Source: Nereida sp. MMG025 (GTDB lineage Bacteria; Pseudomonadota; Alphaproteobacteria; Rhodobacterales; Rhodobacteraceae). Taken from it: a DNA stretch of 64,000 nt. This document shows positions 53,250 to 62,214 of this stretch, one piece after another. The notes beneath the pieces are model-generated. The model was given only the letters and a program-made list of their open reading frames with translations, was not told where the DNA came from and searched no databases. The position numbers were made by a program, and so were the translations under genes. Location: positions 868,001-932,000 of the forward strand of contig NZ_JAKFZN010000001.1 of assembly GCF_021654165.1 (NCBI RefSeq). Reading direction: 5' to 3'. Each line of letters opens with the position of its first letter. The stretch's first letter is position 1.

Positions 53250-54875
53250 ATGGGCTGGATGCGCGATGAAACGGGTCTTGAGAAATCACCTGCCAACCAT
53301 GTGCCACTGACACCGCTGTCGCATTTGCGGCGCGCGGCTGCGGTTTTTCCGGACACCACGGCCGTGGTCTATGGCCCGCACCGCAAAACCTATGCCGCGT
53401 ATTACGAACGCTGCACGCGTCTTGCCTCGGCCCTCGTCAAAATCGGCATCAAACCCGGTGATGTGGTGGCCACCGTGCTGCCCAACATCCCCGCGCAGGT
53501 TGAGGCCAGCTTTGGCGTGCCAGCCTGCGGCGCCGTTTTGAACACCATCAACACGCGTCTCGATATTGATACGGTTGCCTATATCTTTGACCACGGCGAG
53601 GCAAAAGCCGCGCTGGTCGACAGCCAGTTCCTGCCAATGGTGATGGAAGCCATCGCCCGCATGGAAGGCCCTGCCCCCCAGATCATTGAAGTGCCAGATG
53701 ACCACGCAGGCGTGCACGAAATTGGCGAACAAATCGCCTACGAGGCATTCCTTGAAACAGGCGACCCCGATTTTGAATGGATCATGCCCCAAGATGAATG
53801 GGAGAGCCTGTCGCTGAATTATACGTCAGGCACCACGGGGCGGCCCAAGGGCGTGGTCTATCACCACCGCGGCGCCTATCTGATGACGATGGGCACGCCG
53901 ATCACATGGCAGATGACCCTGCGCCCGCAGTTCATGCAGATCGTTCCGCTGTTTCACTGCAACGGCTGGAACCACACATGGATGATGCCCTTGCTTGGTG
54001 GCACCGTGCATTGCTGCCGCGATATTTCGGCCAAGGCGATCTATGACGCGATTGCCGACGAAGGGGTCACGCATTTCGGCGGTGCGCCGATTGTGCTGAA
54101 CATGATCGTCAATGCCACGGACGCCGAACGCAAACCTTTTGATCACACGGTGCAGGTGTTCACCGCAGGTGCGCCGCCCGCCGCCGCAACTTTGGCCGCG
54201 ATTGGCGAGATGGGGTTCAACGTCACCCAGGTTTACGGGCTGACCGAAACCTATGGCCACGTCACCGAATGTCTGTGGGACCCCAACTGGGGGACGCTGC
54301 CCGATGCCGAACAAGCCGCAATCAAAGCACAACAAGGCGTGGGCTTTCCCATGCTTGAAGGGCTTGAGGTCTGGGACGAACACGGCCACCCCATCACCCG
54401 CGACGGCACCGCACAAGGCGAGATTGTCATGCGCGGCAATACGGTAATGAAAGGGTATCTGAAAAATCCCAAAGCGACCGAAGAAGCCTTCAAGGGCGGC
54501 TTTTTCAATTCGGGCGATATCGCCGTGCAACATCCCAACGGCTATGTGCAGATCGCTGACCGCGCCAAGGATATCATCATTTCGGGGGGCGAAAACATCA
54601 GTTCGGTCGAAGTGGAAGGCGCATTGATGCACCACCCTGCCGTGAATCTGTGCGCCGTGGTCGCCAAACCCGATGACAAATGGGGCGAGGTGCCATGCGC
54701 CTTTATCGAGCTGAAAGACGGTGCCCACGCCGATGAGGCCGAGATCATCGCCTTTACCCGCGAACGCCTTGCAGGGTTCAAAACGCCCAAGCGTGTGGTG
54801 TTTCAGGAATTGCCCAAAACATCGACGGGCAAAATCCAGAAGTTTGAATTGCGGACCTTGGCCAAAACGCTGTGA
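53250..54875 (+). CDS. Acyl-CoA synthetase, DmdB-like
   Basis: 541-residue adenylate-forming ligase. Motifs: NYTSGTTGRPKGVVYHH (P-loop), QVYGLTETYGHVTECLW (A5), FFNSGDIAVQHPNGYVQIADRAKD (A7-A8) and C-terminal Lys in PKTSTGKIQKFELR. Length and the WNHTW/GLTETYGH stretches are like the medium-chain/methylmercaptopropionate ligases (DmdB) of Roseobacters; the substrate is not proved. The start at 53250 has GGGGAGG upstream. It could supply acyl-CoA to the dehydrogenase at 44296, an inferred link. Confidence 0.9.
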   Translation: MGWMRDETGLEKSPANHVPLTPLSHLRRAAAVFPDTTAVVYGPHRKTYAAYYERCTRLASALVKIGIKPGDVVATVLPNIPAQVEASFGVPACGAVLNTINTRLDIDTVAYIFDHGEAKAALVDSQFLPMVMEAIARMEGPAPQIIEVPDDHAGVHEIGEQIAYEAFLETGDPDFEWIMPQDEWESLSLNYTSGTTGRPKGVVYHHRGAYLMTMGTPITWQMTLRPQFMQIVPLFHCNGWNHTWMMPLLGGTVHCCRDISAKAIYDAIADEGVTHFGGAPIVLNMIVNATDAERKPFDHTVQVFTAGAPPAAATLAAIGEMGFNVTQVYGLTETYGHVTECLWDPNWGTLPDAEQAAIKAQQGVGFPMLEGLEVWDEHGHPITRDGTAQGEIVMRGNTVMKGYLKNPKATEEAFKGGFFNSGDIAVQHPNGYVQIADRAKDIIISGGENISSVEVEGALMHHPAVNLCAVVAKPDDKWGEVPCAFIELKDGAHADEAEIIAFTRERLAGFKTPKRVVFQELPKTSTGKIQKFELRTLAKTL

Positions 54876-54953
54876 CACCGCGCATGAAAATTCGTATTTT
54901 CGCAGGGCGCAAAATAAGGTAGTCTGATAAAAAAGGCAGAGCAGCCAAATCAG

Positions 54954-55955
54954 ATGACCGCCCTTAAAGAATACGCCCTGCTGGAAAGCACGGGTCTGTG
55001 GCGCGCCACGAAAGAGGCGCAGCGCCGCGAGGTGATTGTGTCTTTCGGCGATGCCTCTTTGGTCATCAGCGACACCGCAGATCGCATCCTTTCGCATTGG
55101 TCGCTGGCCGCCATCACGCGGCTGAATGTCGGCACGGACCCTGCGATTTTCACCCCCGATGATGCCGGCGACGAGCAGCTTGAACTCACCGACGAGACGA
55201 TGATCAACGCCATTGAAAAGGTGCAAAAGGCCATCGAAAAATCGCGCCCCCACCCGGGCCGTTTGCGGTGGGCTTTGCTGGCAGGCTCTGTCGCGGTTGT
55301 GGGGTGGGTCGGTCTGTTCTGGCTTCCCGATGCGCTGACACACCATACGCTTTCAGTGGTGCCAGAGGTCAAACGCGCCCAAATCGGGGCGCAACTGGAA
55401 GATCACATCGGGCGATTGGCCGGACCGCCCTGCGCGCTGCCCGAAGGCCGCCGCGCCCTTGCGCAACTCAGCCAGCGTCTGGAGCTGTCGGCGGTGCCGA
55501 TTGTCCACAAAAGCGGGCTGCCCGACACTCTGCAGCTTCCTGGCGGGCAAATCCTGATCAACGCCCCCGTCATCGAAGATTTTGACGATGTGGAGGTAAC
55601 GGCAGGGTATCTGGTGGCCGAAACGCTGCGCAGTGATGGTGCCGACCCGCTGGAGCCGCTGTTGCGCTTTGCGGGCTTGCGCCAGACCTTTCGCCTGTTG
55701 ACCACAGCCAGCATGCCCGACGATGTCTTGCGCCGCTACGCCGAGGCCTTGGTGAAAACCACGCCCGCGCCCTTGCCGATGGACAGGCTACAAACCGCGC
55801 TGGCACAGGCGGGTGTGGGCAGTGCGCCCTTGGGCTACGCGCTAGATCCAAGCGGCGAAACGACATTGCCGCTTATCGAGGCAGACCAAGGCACCCGCCG
55901 CACCCTTCTGAGCGATGGTCAATGGATTGCCCTACAAGGGATCTGTGGCGCATAG
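54954..55955 (+). CDS. Membrane protein with degenerate M48-like domain
   Basis: 333-residue protein of unknown function. A soluble N-terminal region (about 1-95) is followed by one transmembrane segment (WALLAGSVAVVGWVGLFWLP) and a C-terminal domain. There, SGLPDTLQLPGGQILINAPVI resembles the strand before the active site of M48 peptidases, but the HExxH motif is absent (the matching place reads LVAETLRSDG). It is 78 bp after the ligase gene and convergent with the SPOR gene. Real gene by length and codon pattern; function open. Confidence 0.7.
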   Translation: MTALKEYALLESTGLWRATKEAQRREVIVSFGDASLVISDTADRILSHWSLAAITRLNVGTDPAIFTPDDAGDEQLELTDETMINAIEKVQKAIEKSRPHPGRLRWALLAGSVAVVGWVGLFWLPDALTHHTLSVVPEVKRAQIGAQLEDHIGRLAGPPCALPEGRRALAQLSQRLELSAVPIVHKSGLPDTLQLPGGQILINAPVIEDFDDVEVTAGYLVAETLRSDGADPLEPLLRFAGLRQTFRLLTTASMPDDVLRRYAEALVKTTPAPLPMDRLQTALAQAGVGSAPLGYALDPSGETTLPLIEADQGTRRTLLSDGQWIALQGICGA

Positions 55956-55962
55956 CCCGCCA

Positions 55963-55998
55963 ACAGAAACGGCCGCGTCCCTTTTGGGATCACGGCCG
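55963..55998 (-). terminator. Terminator between convergent genes
   Basis: A stem of about 12 bp (55970-55981 with 55986-55998, one bulge, G-U pairs) with a TTTT loop; the minus strand then runs TTTCTGTT. It terminates the SPOR gene and may act on both strands. Confidence 0.7.
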
Positions 55999-56020
55999 CC
56001 ACCTGCACTAACGGGTTGAT

Positions 56021-57451
56021 CTATTTGCGGAAAAACGCATCCGAGAACCCTGCCCGACGCGCGGCTTTCAACGCGTTGTTCAGGTTGGATTGCTTGGCAA
56101 ACGGGCCTGCCAGAACGATCTGATAGGTCTTGCCGCCTTTGGTGTATTGACCAATGCGCGCGGGCAGCCCTGCCGATTGCAAACGACGCGCGGCTTTCTG
56201 GGCATTGGCAGGAACCCCGAAGGTGCCAACCTGCACAAAGCGGTGGCTTGCCCCTTGCGCCGTTGGGCGTTTGGGTGCGGAGGGGGCAACGACTTTGCGC
56301 TGCACTTTGGGTGTCTTGGTCACTTTGCGCGGGGCCACGGCTTTGGTCGATACCCGTGGTTGCACGACCTTTTGCTTGGAGGCCCGCACACGTTGGGTAA
56401 TTTTCGCGGGCCGTTCGGTGGGCTGCACGCCTGCGCGAATTTGCGTGGTCAGATCCGTGTAGGGATAGACCAGATTTGGATTGGCCGCCGTTACATCACG
56501 CCCCGAGCTACGCTCGATCAAGCGGCGCGGCACTTCTTGTGTCCAGACCAGATTTGTCTGCGCACGGCCTGCCAGCGTTTCAGCACCGCGCAGCGGGTTC
56601 AGCCGATCATCATCCCAAACAGGCTTGTAACCAGGGGGCGGCGCAATTTGGGCGCGGCGCTCTGGCGAATTTGGCGTGATGCGCACCGTGCCATTGGCGC
56701 CCGGCTGACGTACTTGGCGCACAACACGCTGCTGTGGCGCAGGCGCTGCGGTGGCAACGCTGCGGGTGTTGGCTTTGCCCACAATGGTTGAAGGGTGGTT
56801 GGCTTGCGGTCCGCACCGCACTGGCAGGTTTTTCGTGCCGCGGTTCACATATTTGGCGCTGACGGCCGAAAGGCCTTGGCAAACAGGTGTCGCAGGTGCT
56901 TGTGGTGTCGCCACGCGTGCGGTTCTTACGGGGGCTTTTTGCACAGGTGCTTTTTTAATGGGGGCCGCTTGTTTGCGCACGACTTTCGGCGCGGGCTTGG
57001 CTGGCAGGGCCGCAGTTGTGCGTAGCGGCTGGTTGGCTTTGGGCGCGCTGCTAATTACGCGACGCGGCTTGGGGGCTGCGGCAACACGCGGTTTTGGCGC
57101 GGGGCGTGCGGCAGGCTGTGCTTTGGGCTTCGGTGCAGCAGCAACGCGCGGCGCAGGCTTGGGCGCAGGTGCCGCCTTTGGTGCGGGTGCGGCCTTGGCG
57201 ACGCTTGGTTGAAAGCCGCAGATGATCTTGCGTTGACGGTTGACGCGCGGCACCCAAGTGGTGTTGCCGCTGATCCCCGCGCGAATGAAAACGCAGCCGT
57301 TGCTATCGACATATTGGTTGCCGGAAAAAGAACTGGGCGGAAACTCGGCTGGCACGGTCGCATTGGTATTGCGCAAGGTCTGCGCGGATACGGCCGTTGT
57401 CGCAGCGAGTGCCAGAACAGCTGTCAGCGTTGTCAGTTTCGAAACAAACAT
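56021..57451 (-). CDS. Secreted SPOR-domain protein with Ala/Pro/Lys linker
   Basis: 476-residue exported protein. A signal peptide (MFVSKLTTLTAVLALAATT to AVSAQ) is followed by a small conserved region with two Cys (SNGCVFIRAG; RKIICGFQP), then a long low-complexity Ala/Pro/Lys/Arg linker (about residues 85-190), a middle region, and a C-terminal SPOR domain (HRFVQVGTFGVPANAQKA to YQIVLAGPF). SPOR domains bind denuded peptidoglycan at the septum, so a role in cell division or wall remodelling is likely. Start at 57451 fits the signal. Confidence 0.88.
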   Translation of the reverse strand: MFVSKLTTLTAVLALAATTAVSAQTLRNTNATVPAEFPPSSFSGNQYVDSNGCVFIRAGISGNTTWVPRVNRQRKIICGFQPSVAKAAPAPKAAPAPKPAPRVAAAPKPKAQPAARPAPKPRVAAAPKPRRVISSAPKANQPLRTTAALPAKPAPKVVRKQAAPIKKAPVQKAPVRTARVATPQAPATPVCQGLSAVSAKYVNRGTKNLPVRCGPQANHPSTIVGKANTRSVATAAPAPQQRVVRQVRQPGANGTVRITPNSPERRAQIAPPPGYKPVWDDDRLNPLRGAETLAGRAQTNLVWTQEVPRRLIERSSGRDVTAANPNLVYPYTDLTTQIRAGVQPTERPAKITQRVRASKQKVVQPRVSTKAVAPRKVTKTPKVQRKVVAPSAPKRPTAQGASHRFVQVGTFGVPANAQKAARRLQSAGLPARIGQYTKGGKTYQIVLAGPFAKQSNLNNALKAARRAGFSDAFFRK

Positions 57452-57518
57452 ATGTGCCCCCACAAAATATGGGGCAAACATGCAACAATGACACAATTAA
57501 GTAAAGAGATTTTACCCC

Positions 57519-58142
57519 TTATTTTGTGCCAAACATCCTGTCGCCCGCATCCCCTAGACCTGGCACAATATATCCATTGTCATTCAACTGTTTATCTACA
57601 GATGCAGTGTAAACGGGCACGTCCGGATGGGCGGATTTCATCCGCTCGATGCCTTCGGGCGCGGCCAGCAGACACAGAAAACGAATGTTTTTCGCGCCAG
57701 CCTGTTTAAGTTTGTCAATCGCGGCCACCGACGAATTGCCCGTCGCCAACATCGGATCAACGGCAATCACCAGCCGTTCGTCCAGCGCATCGGGCAGGTT
57801 GAGGTAATATTCCACAGGTTCCAACGTCTTTTCATCACGGTAGAGTCCGACAAAACCAACACGCGCTGGCGGGATCACCTCAAGCATACCATCCAGCAGA
57901 CCGTTGCCCGCCCGCAAGATCGACACAAGCGCCAGTTTTTTGCCGGCAACCATGGGCGCATCCATTGGCCCCATCGGGGTTTCAATCGCCACCGCCTCTA
58001 ACGGCAGATCGCGCGTCACCTCATAAGCCAGAAGCTGGCTGATTTCGCGCAGCAGTTGACGAAATTGCGCAGTGGGCGTCGCCTTATCGCGCATGATCGA
58101 CAATTTATGTTGCACCAAAGCATGATCGACAATGGTTAACAT
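57519..58142 (-). CDS. upp: Uracil phosphoribosyltransferase
   Basis: 207-residue cytoplasmic enzyme that makes UMP from uracil and PRPP. The PRPP loop reads [14 protein letters not shown], with the early [10 protein letters not shown] segment and C-terminal [16 protein letters not shown], both diagnostic. Last gene of the nucleoside salvage operon: it starts 3 nt after the add stop. Confidence 0.97.
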   Translation of the reverse strand: MLTIVDHALVQHKLSIMRDKATPTAQFRQLLREISQLLAYEVTRDLPLEAVAIETPMGPMDAPMVAGKKLALVSILRAGNGLLDGMLEVIPPARVGFVGLYRDEKTLEPVEYYLNLPDALDERLVIAVDPMLATGNSSVAAIDKLKQAGAKNIRFLCLLAAPEGIERMKSAHPDVPVYTASVDKQLNDNGYIVPGLGDAGDRMFGTK

Positions 58143-58145
58143 GGT

Positions 58146-59123
58146 CTAGGCTCCTGTCTTGAGGCGTTGGGCAATCATCGCGCGGGTCGTGTCATCGCAA
58201 AACGCAGCCCTCAAAGCGGTTTGATTGATCTGGGCGAAATCGTCGTCCTGCCAGCCGAATGTGTTTGCCAACATCTGGTATTCTCGGGACATCGTGGTGT
58301 GAAAAAACGGCGGATCATCGGTGCTGACCGTGACGGCGACACCGCGCTCGCGCAGCTTCTGAATTGGATGTTCTGACCAACTGTTCACCACGCCCAGAGC
58401 CACATTGGATCCAGGGCAGACCTCCAGCACGATGCCATCTTCGGCCAGCCGATCACACAGCGCGGGATCCTCAATGGATTGCACGCCGTGGCCAATACGC
58501 GACGGGCGCAGGGCGTCCAAGGTGGCCCGCACCTCTGCCGCGCCGCCCCATTCGCCTGCATGGCTGGTGATGCCAAGCCCCGCCTCTCGCGCGCAATCAA
58601 AGGCCCATTTGAAATCGGCAGGCGTGCCAACGGTTTCCGCCCCGCCCATGCCAAATCCCGTGACCCAATCGCCCGCTGTTTCCGCCGCGCAGATCGCGGT
58701 TTCGCGTGCTTTTTCAGGACCAAAGTGGCGGATGCAGGTCACAATCCCGCGCAGGGTGATCTGCGGCTCCATCGCCTCTGCGGCCTCTGTGATCGCGGCA
58801 AGATAGTCACGCCACGCCCCCAGATCACGCCCGCCGCAAAAATCGGGCGACAGGAATGTTTCGGCATAGACAACCCCATGTGCCGCGCATTCTTCCAAAA
58901 CGGCGGTGGTTAGCCGCGCGAAATCCTGCGGCGTTTTCAAGGCTTCTGTCGCGGCTTCATACACGCTCAGAAACTCGGCGAAATCCTTGTAGGCGTAATG
59001 ACCGTTTTCATCAAACACCCCGTCAAGGCGCAGCCCCTTTTCTTGTGCAAGCCCGCGAATGAATGCGGGCGGTGCGGCGCCTTCGATGTGAAGGTGCAAT
59101 TCCAGTTTAGGTGTATCACTCAT
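58146..59123 (-). CDS. add: Adenosine deaminase
   Basis: 325-residue zinc TIM-barrel enzyme that converts (deoxy)adenosine to (deoxy)inosine. Zinc and catalytic motifs: H10/H12 in [10 protein letters not shown], the [10 protein letters not shown] His/Glu pair, IGHGVQSI and [13 protein letters not shown]. Length is normal. Coupled by ATGA overlap to deoB upstream and 3 nt before upp. Confidence 0.95.
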   Translation of the reverse strand: MSDTPKLELHLHIEGAAPPAFIRGLAQEKGLRLDGVFDENGHYAYKDFAEFLSVYEAATEALKTPQDFARLTTAVLEECAAHGVVYAETFLSPDFCGGRDLGAWRDYLAAITEAAEAMEPQITLRGIVTCIRHFGPEKARETAICAAETAGDWVTGFGMGGAETVGTPADFKWAFDCAREAGLGITSHAGEWGGAAEVRATLDALRPSRIGHGVQSIEDPALCDRLAEDGIVLEVCPGSNVALGVVNSWSEHPIQKLRERGVAVTVSTDDPPFFHTTMSREYQMLANTFGWQDDDFAQINQTALRAAFCDDTTRAMIAQRLKTGA

Positions 59124-60307
59124 CTAAAATCCTTTCCTGCGCCGCGGTCATCCAACCCCAGATGTGCTGCGATGGTTGCGCCGACATCGGCAAAGCGCAC
59201 CACGCCGATGCTGTCTCCGATGGGGCCAATCACGGGCACACGTTCACGGGTGTGATCGGTGCCGCGCCATGTGGGGTCATTGCCGTGATCAGCCGTTAAA
59301 ATGAACAGATCGTCGTCGCGCAGCTTGGACGTTACACGCGGCAGTTGCGCGTCGAACCATTCCAGATGCCGCGCATAGCCTGCCACATCGCGGCGGTGGC
59401 CAAAATCGGTATCGAACTGCACGAAATTGGCGAATGTCAAGCTGCCGTCAGGAATATCCGCAACAGCCGTTTCCAAATGATCAAACAGCTCCGCATCATT
59501 GCCCTTGTGACAGCCGTCAAAACCGCGCATCCCGAAGATATCGCCAGTCTTTCCAATGGCTTGCACCGCACGCCCCTGCGCTTTGGCCCAATCGGGCAAC
59601 ACAGGTTTGGGCGGCAAAAGCGCGAAATCCTTGCGGTTGCCCGTGCGTGTGAAAGAGCCCTCCTGGCCCACAAAGGGCCGTGCGATCACGCGCCCCACTT
59701 TGCGCGCATGCAAGATGGGGGCCAGCGCCGCGCATAGATCCATCAAACGTGTCAGGCCAAAATGGTCCTGATGGGCCGCAATCTGAAACACGCTGTCGAC
59801 CGAGGTATAACAAATGGGCCAGCCCGTGCGCAGATGCTCGGCCCCCAACTCTTCGATGATCGTGGTGCCGCTGGCGTGGCAGTTGCCCAGAATGCCGTCT
59901 ACGCCTGCGATTTCGCAGACCGTTCTGGTCAGCGCGTCGTCAAAGGCGGGGACGGTGTTGGGAAAATAGGTCCAGTCAAATGGCACGGGCAGACCCGCCA
60001 AATCCCAATGGCCCGATGGTGTATCCTTGCCGATCGAGGTTTCAGTGGCCGCACCCCAAAGCCCCGTGGGGTGCGCCGCAAGGCCGGGTGTTTCATCGCC
60101 CGATGCAAGGCGGATCGCAGCGCCAAGGCCCATCGCATCCATATGCGGTACATTCAGCGGACCGCGCCGCCCCTGATCGGCCTGCCCCGCCGCACAGGCC
60201 TGCGCAATATGGGCCAATGTGTTGGCCCCTTCATCCCCGAAATCCGCGGCATCAGGCGCACCACCGCAGCCCACAGAATCCATCACGACCAAAAAAGCAC
60301 GCGCCAT
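59120..60307 (-). CDS. deoB: Phosphopentomutase
   Basis: 395-residue Mn-dependent enzyme that converts (deoxy)ribose-1-phosphate to the 5-phosphate. Alkaline-phosphatase-fold motifs are visible: [20 protein letters not shown] at the start, [10 protein letters not shown] with the phosphorylated Thr, and [20 protein letters not shown] near the end. Its start overlaps the deoA stop (TGATG). Confidence 0.97.
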   Translation of the reverse strand: MARAFLVVMDSVGCGGAPDAADFGDEGANTLAHIAQACAAGQADQGRRGPLNVPHMDAMGLGAAIRLASGDETPGLAAHPTGLWGAATETSIGKDTPSGHWDLAGLPVPFDWTYFPNTVPAFDDALTRTVCEIAGVDGILGNCHASGTTIIEELGAEHLRTGWPICYTSVDSVFQIAAHQDHFGLTRLMDLCAALAPILHARKVGRVIARPFVGQEGSFTRTGNRKDFALLPPKPVLPDWAKAQGRAVQAIGKTGDIFGMRGFDGCHKGNDAELFDHLETAVADIPDGSLTFANFVQFDTDFGHRRDVAGYARHLEWFDAQLPRVTSKLRDDDLFILTADHGNDPTWRGTDHTRERVPVIGPIGDSIGVVRFADVGATIAAHLGLDDRGAGKDFR

Positions 60308-61617
60308 CAGGTGACCCTTTTGTAAACGGTTGGGGGCAGTTGGGGAGGCTCCTCGCCCAGACCAAAGGCCTGCTGGATGACCGCTTGGGCCGCGTCGGCA
60401 TCGGCCTCGCTTCGGGCGTGCAACATCAAAAGCGGCACGTCTGCATCAACGAAATCCCCAAGCGCCGCGATATCGGACAGCCCCACAGACGGATCAATTC
60501 GGTCGCGTGCCTGCTTGCGGCCACCGCCCAATTCAACAACCAGCTGGCCCAAGGTGTCTGCCGCGATTTGCGTGACATAGCCTGCATGTTTCGGGCGTAT
60601 TTCACGCATCACAGGCGCGCTTGGCAGACGGTCCTCCCACCTGTCGACAAAATCACGTGGCCCGCCCATCGCGGCAATCATGCGCCCAAAGACTTCCGCC
60701 GCATCGCCGTTGTAAAATGTGTCGGTGATTTGATCGGCGGCGCTGTCGGGGTCATCGGCCAGACCTGCGCCCGCCAAGACCTCGCCCCCCAAAGCACCTG
60801 CCAGATCGGGCAGGTCATGGTCCACCCCATCGCCTGTCAGCGCGTGCATGGCCTCGGATATTTCCAGCGCATTGCCAATGGATTTGGCCAGCGGTTGGTT
60901 CATATCGGTGATCAGCGCCGTGGTTTTGCAGCCTGCGCCATTTGCGGTGTCCACCAAGGACGCGGCCAGTGCCTCGGCCTGTTCCATCGTTTTCATGAAG
61001 GCACCGTTGCCCAGTTTGATGTCCAGCACCAGACCGTCCAACCCCGCAGCCAGTTTTTTGGACAGGATCGACGCCGTGATCAGCGCGTTTGAGGTCACCG
61101 TCCCGGTCACATCGCGCACCCCGTAAAGACGTTTGTCGGCGGGCGCGATTTCATCAGTGGCGCTGACAATGGCGCAGCCAACCTCGCCTACAATACGGCG
61201 GAACTTGGCTTCGGGCATCTGTGTGCAAACGCCGGGGATTGCCTCAAGCTTATCAAGTGTGCCGCCCGTATGGCCCAAACCGCGGCCCGAAATCATCGGC
61301 ACATAGGCCCCACACGCCGCCAGAGCGGGCGCAATCAAAAAGGAGGTGCAATCGCCCACGCCCCCCGTGGAGTGTTTATCGACAACAGGCGCATCCAGTT
61401 GCCAGTCCAGCACTTTCCCGCTGTCGCGCATCGCCGTGGTCAGGGTCAGGGCTGCAGGCGCGTCCAAACCGTAGATGCACACCGCCATCGCAAAAGCCCC
61501 TGCCTGCGCATCGGTCAGGTTGCCATCGGTTAAACCATTAACAATACTTATCAATTCTTTGCCTGTCGGCACGTGGCCGTGGCGGTATCTGTCAAGGATG
61601 GGGCCAAAGGCACTCAC
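60307..61617 (-). CDS. deoA: Thymidine phosphorylase
   Basis: 436-residue enzyme that phosphorolyses thymidine/deoxyuridine to the base and deoxyribose-1-phosphate. The signature [20 protein letters not shown] and [19 protein letters not shown] are intact. It is 6 nt after cdd and overlaps deoB. Deoxyribose-5-phosphate aldolase (deoC), the next step after deoB, is not in this window. Confidence 0.96.
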   Translation of the reverse strand: MSAFGPILDRYRHGHVPTGKELISIVNGLTDGNLTDAQAGAFAMAVCIYGLDAPAALTLTTAMRDSGKVLDWQLDAPVVDKHSTGGVGDCTSFLIAPALAACGAYVPMISGRGLGHTGGTLDKLEAIPGVCTQMPEAKFRRIVGEVGCAIVSATDEIAPADKRLYGVRDVTGTVTSNALITASILSKKLAAGLDGLVLDIKLGNGAFMKTMEQAEALAASLVDTANGAGCKTTALITDMNQPLAKSIGNALEISEAMHALTGDGVDHDLPDLAGALGGEVLAGAGLADDPDSAADQITDTFYNGDAAEVFGRMIAAMGGPRDFVDRWEDRLPSAPVMREIRPKHAGYVTQIAADTLGQLVVELGGGRKQARDRIDPSVGLSDIAALGDFVDADVPLLMLHARSEADADAAQAVIQQAFGLGEEPPQLPPTVYKRVT

Positions 61618-61623
61618 GCAGGA

Positions 61624-62010
61624 TCACTCCATATGGCTGGCGTCAAACGCACCAGGCAAGAGTTGCTCAAGCGTCATTTCCAGCGTCTTACCGTCGGTTG
61701 TTCCCATGGTCACAACCACATCTGCTGCGCCAAACTCGCGCAATTTCTGGCGGCATCCGCCACAGGGGGGCACAGGGCTCGGGCTGTCGGCGATAACGGC
61801 CACTTCTGTAATCTGTCCCTGCCCTGCCGCCACCATCGCAGCCAATGCACCGGCCTCGGCGCAGGTGCCTTCGGGGTAGGCCACATTTTCGACGTTACAG
61901 CCCACAAAGACATCGCCTGCCTGCGTGCGCACAGCCGCACCGACCTTGAAATTCGAGTAGGGCGCATGGGCGTTGTCGCGCACCGCCCGCGCCGCATCCA
62001 TCAAAGACAT
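61624..62010 (-). CDS. cdd: Cytidine deaminase
   Basis: 128-residue zinc enzyme that deaminates (deoxy)cytidine to (deoxy)uridine. Motifs: NVENVAYPEGTCAEAGAL (C-x-A-E with the catalytic Glu) and PPCGGCRQKLREF (two more Cys ligands). The start at 62010 has AAAGGATG upstream; the longer frame to 62025 is not required. First gene of the salvage operon, divergent from the malic enzyme gene with 204 bp between starts. Confidence 0.95.
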   Translation of the reverse strand: MSLMDAARAVRDNAHAPYSNFKVGAAVRTQAGDVFVGCNVENVAYPEGTCAEAGALAAMVAAGQGQITEVAVIADSPSPVPPCGGCRQKLREFGAADVVVTMGTTDGKTLEMTLEQLLPGAFDASHME

Positions 62011-62163
62011 CGCGCATCCTTTCACAGTTTCACGGCCAGCTTAGGCCAGCATGCAGGCAGGTGAAAGCCTTGTTGAACTACGGCCCGAAGGGTGATTTGC
62101 ATTATCGCGCAAAACGCGAAACTGTTTGTGACAAAATGCGCTTTCGCTAGCGCGTGAAAAATA

Positions 62164-62177
62164 GTTTAACGTTAAAC
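62164..62177. promoter_or_regulatory. Palindromic operator GTTTAACGTTAAAC
   Basis: A 14-bp perfect palindrome 37 bp upstream of the malic enzyme start, in the divergent region shared with cdd. It is AT-rich and well placed for a repressor over the malic enzyme promoter; the regulator is not known. Confidence 0.55.
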
Positions 62178-62214
62178 AAAATGTAGAAACGCGGGCGTTG
62201 GGAGGCGCAGGTAT

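Noticed and set aside
53826-55346. 506-codon open frame on the minus strand
   Set aside because: Antisense to the DmdB-like ligase and the next gene; Cys/His/Arg-rich composition without any family motif.
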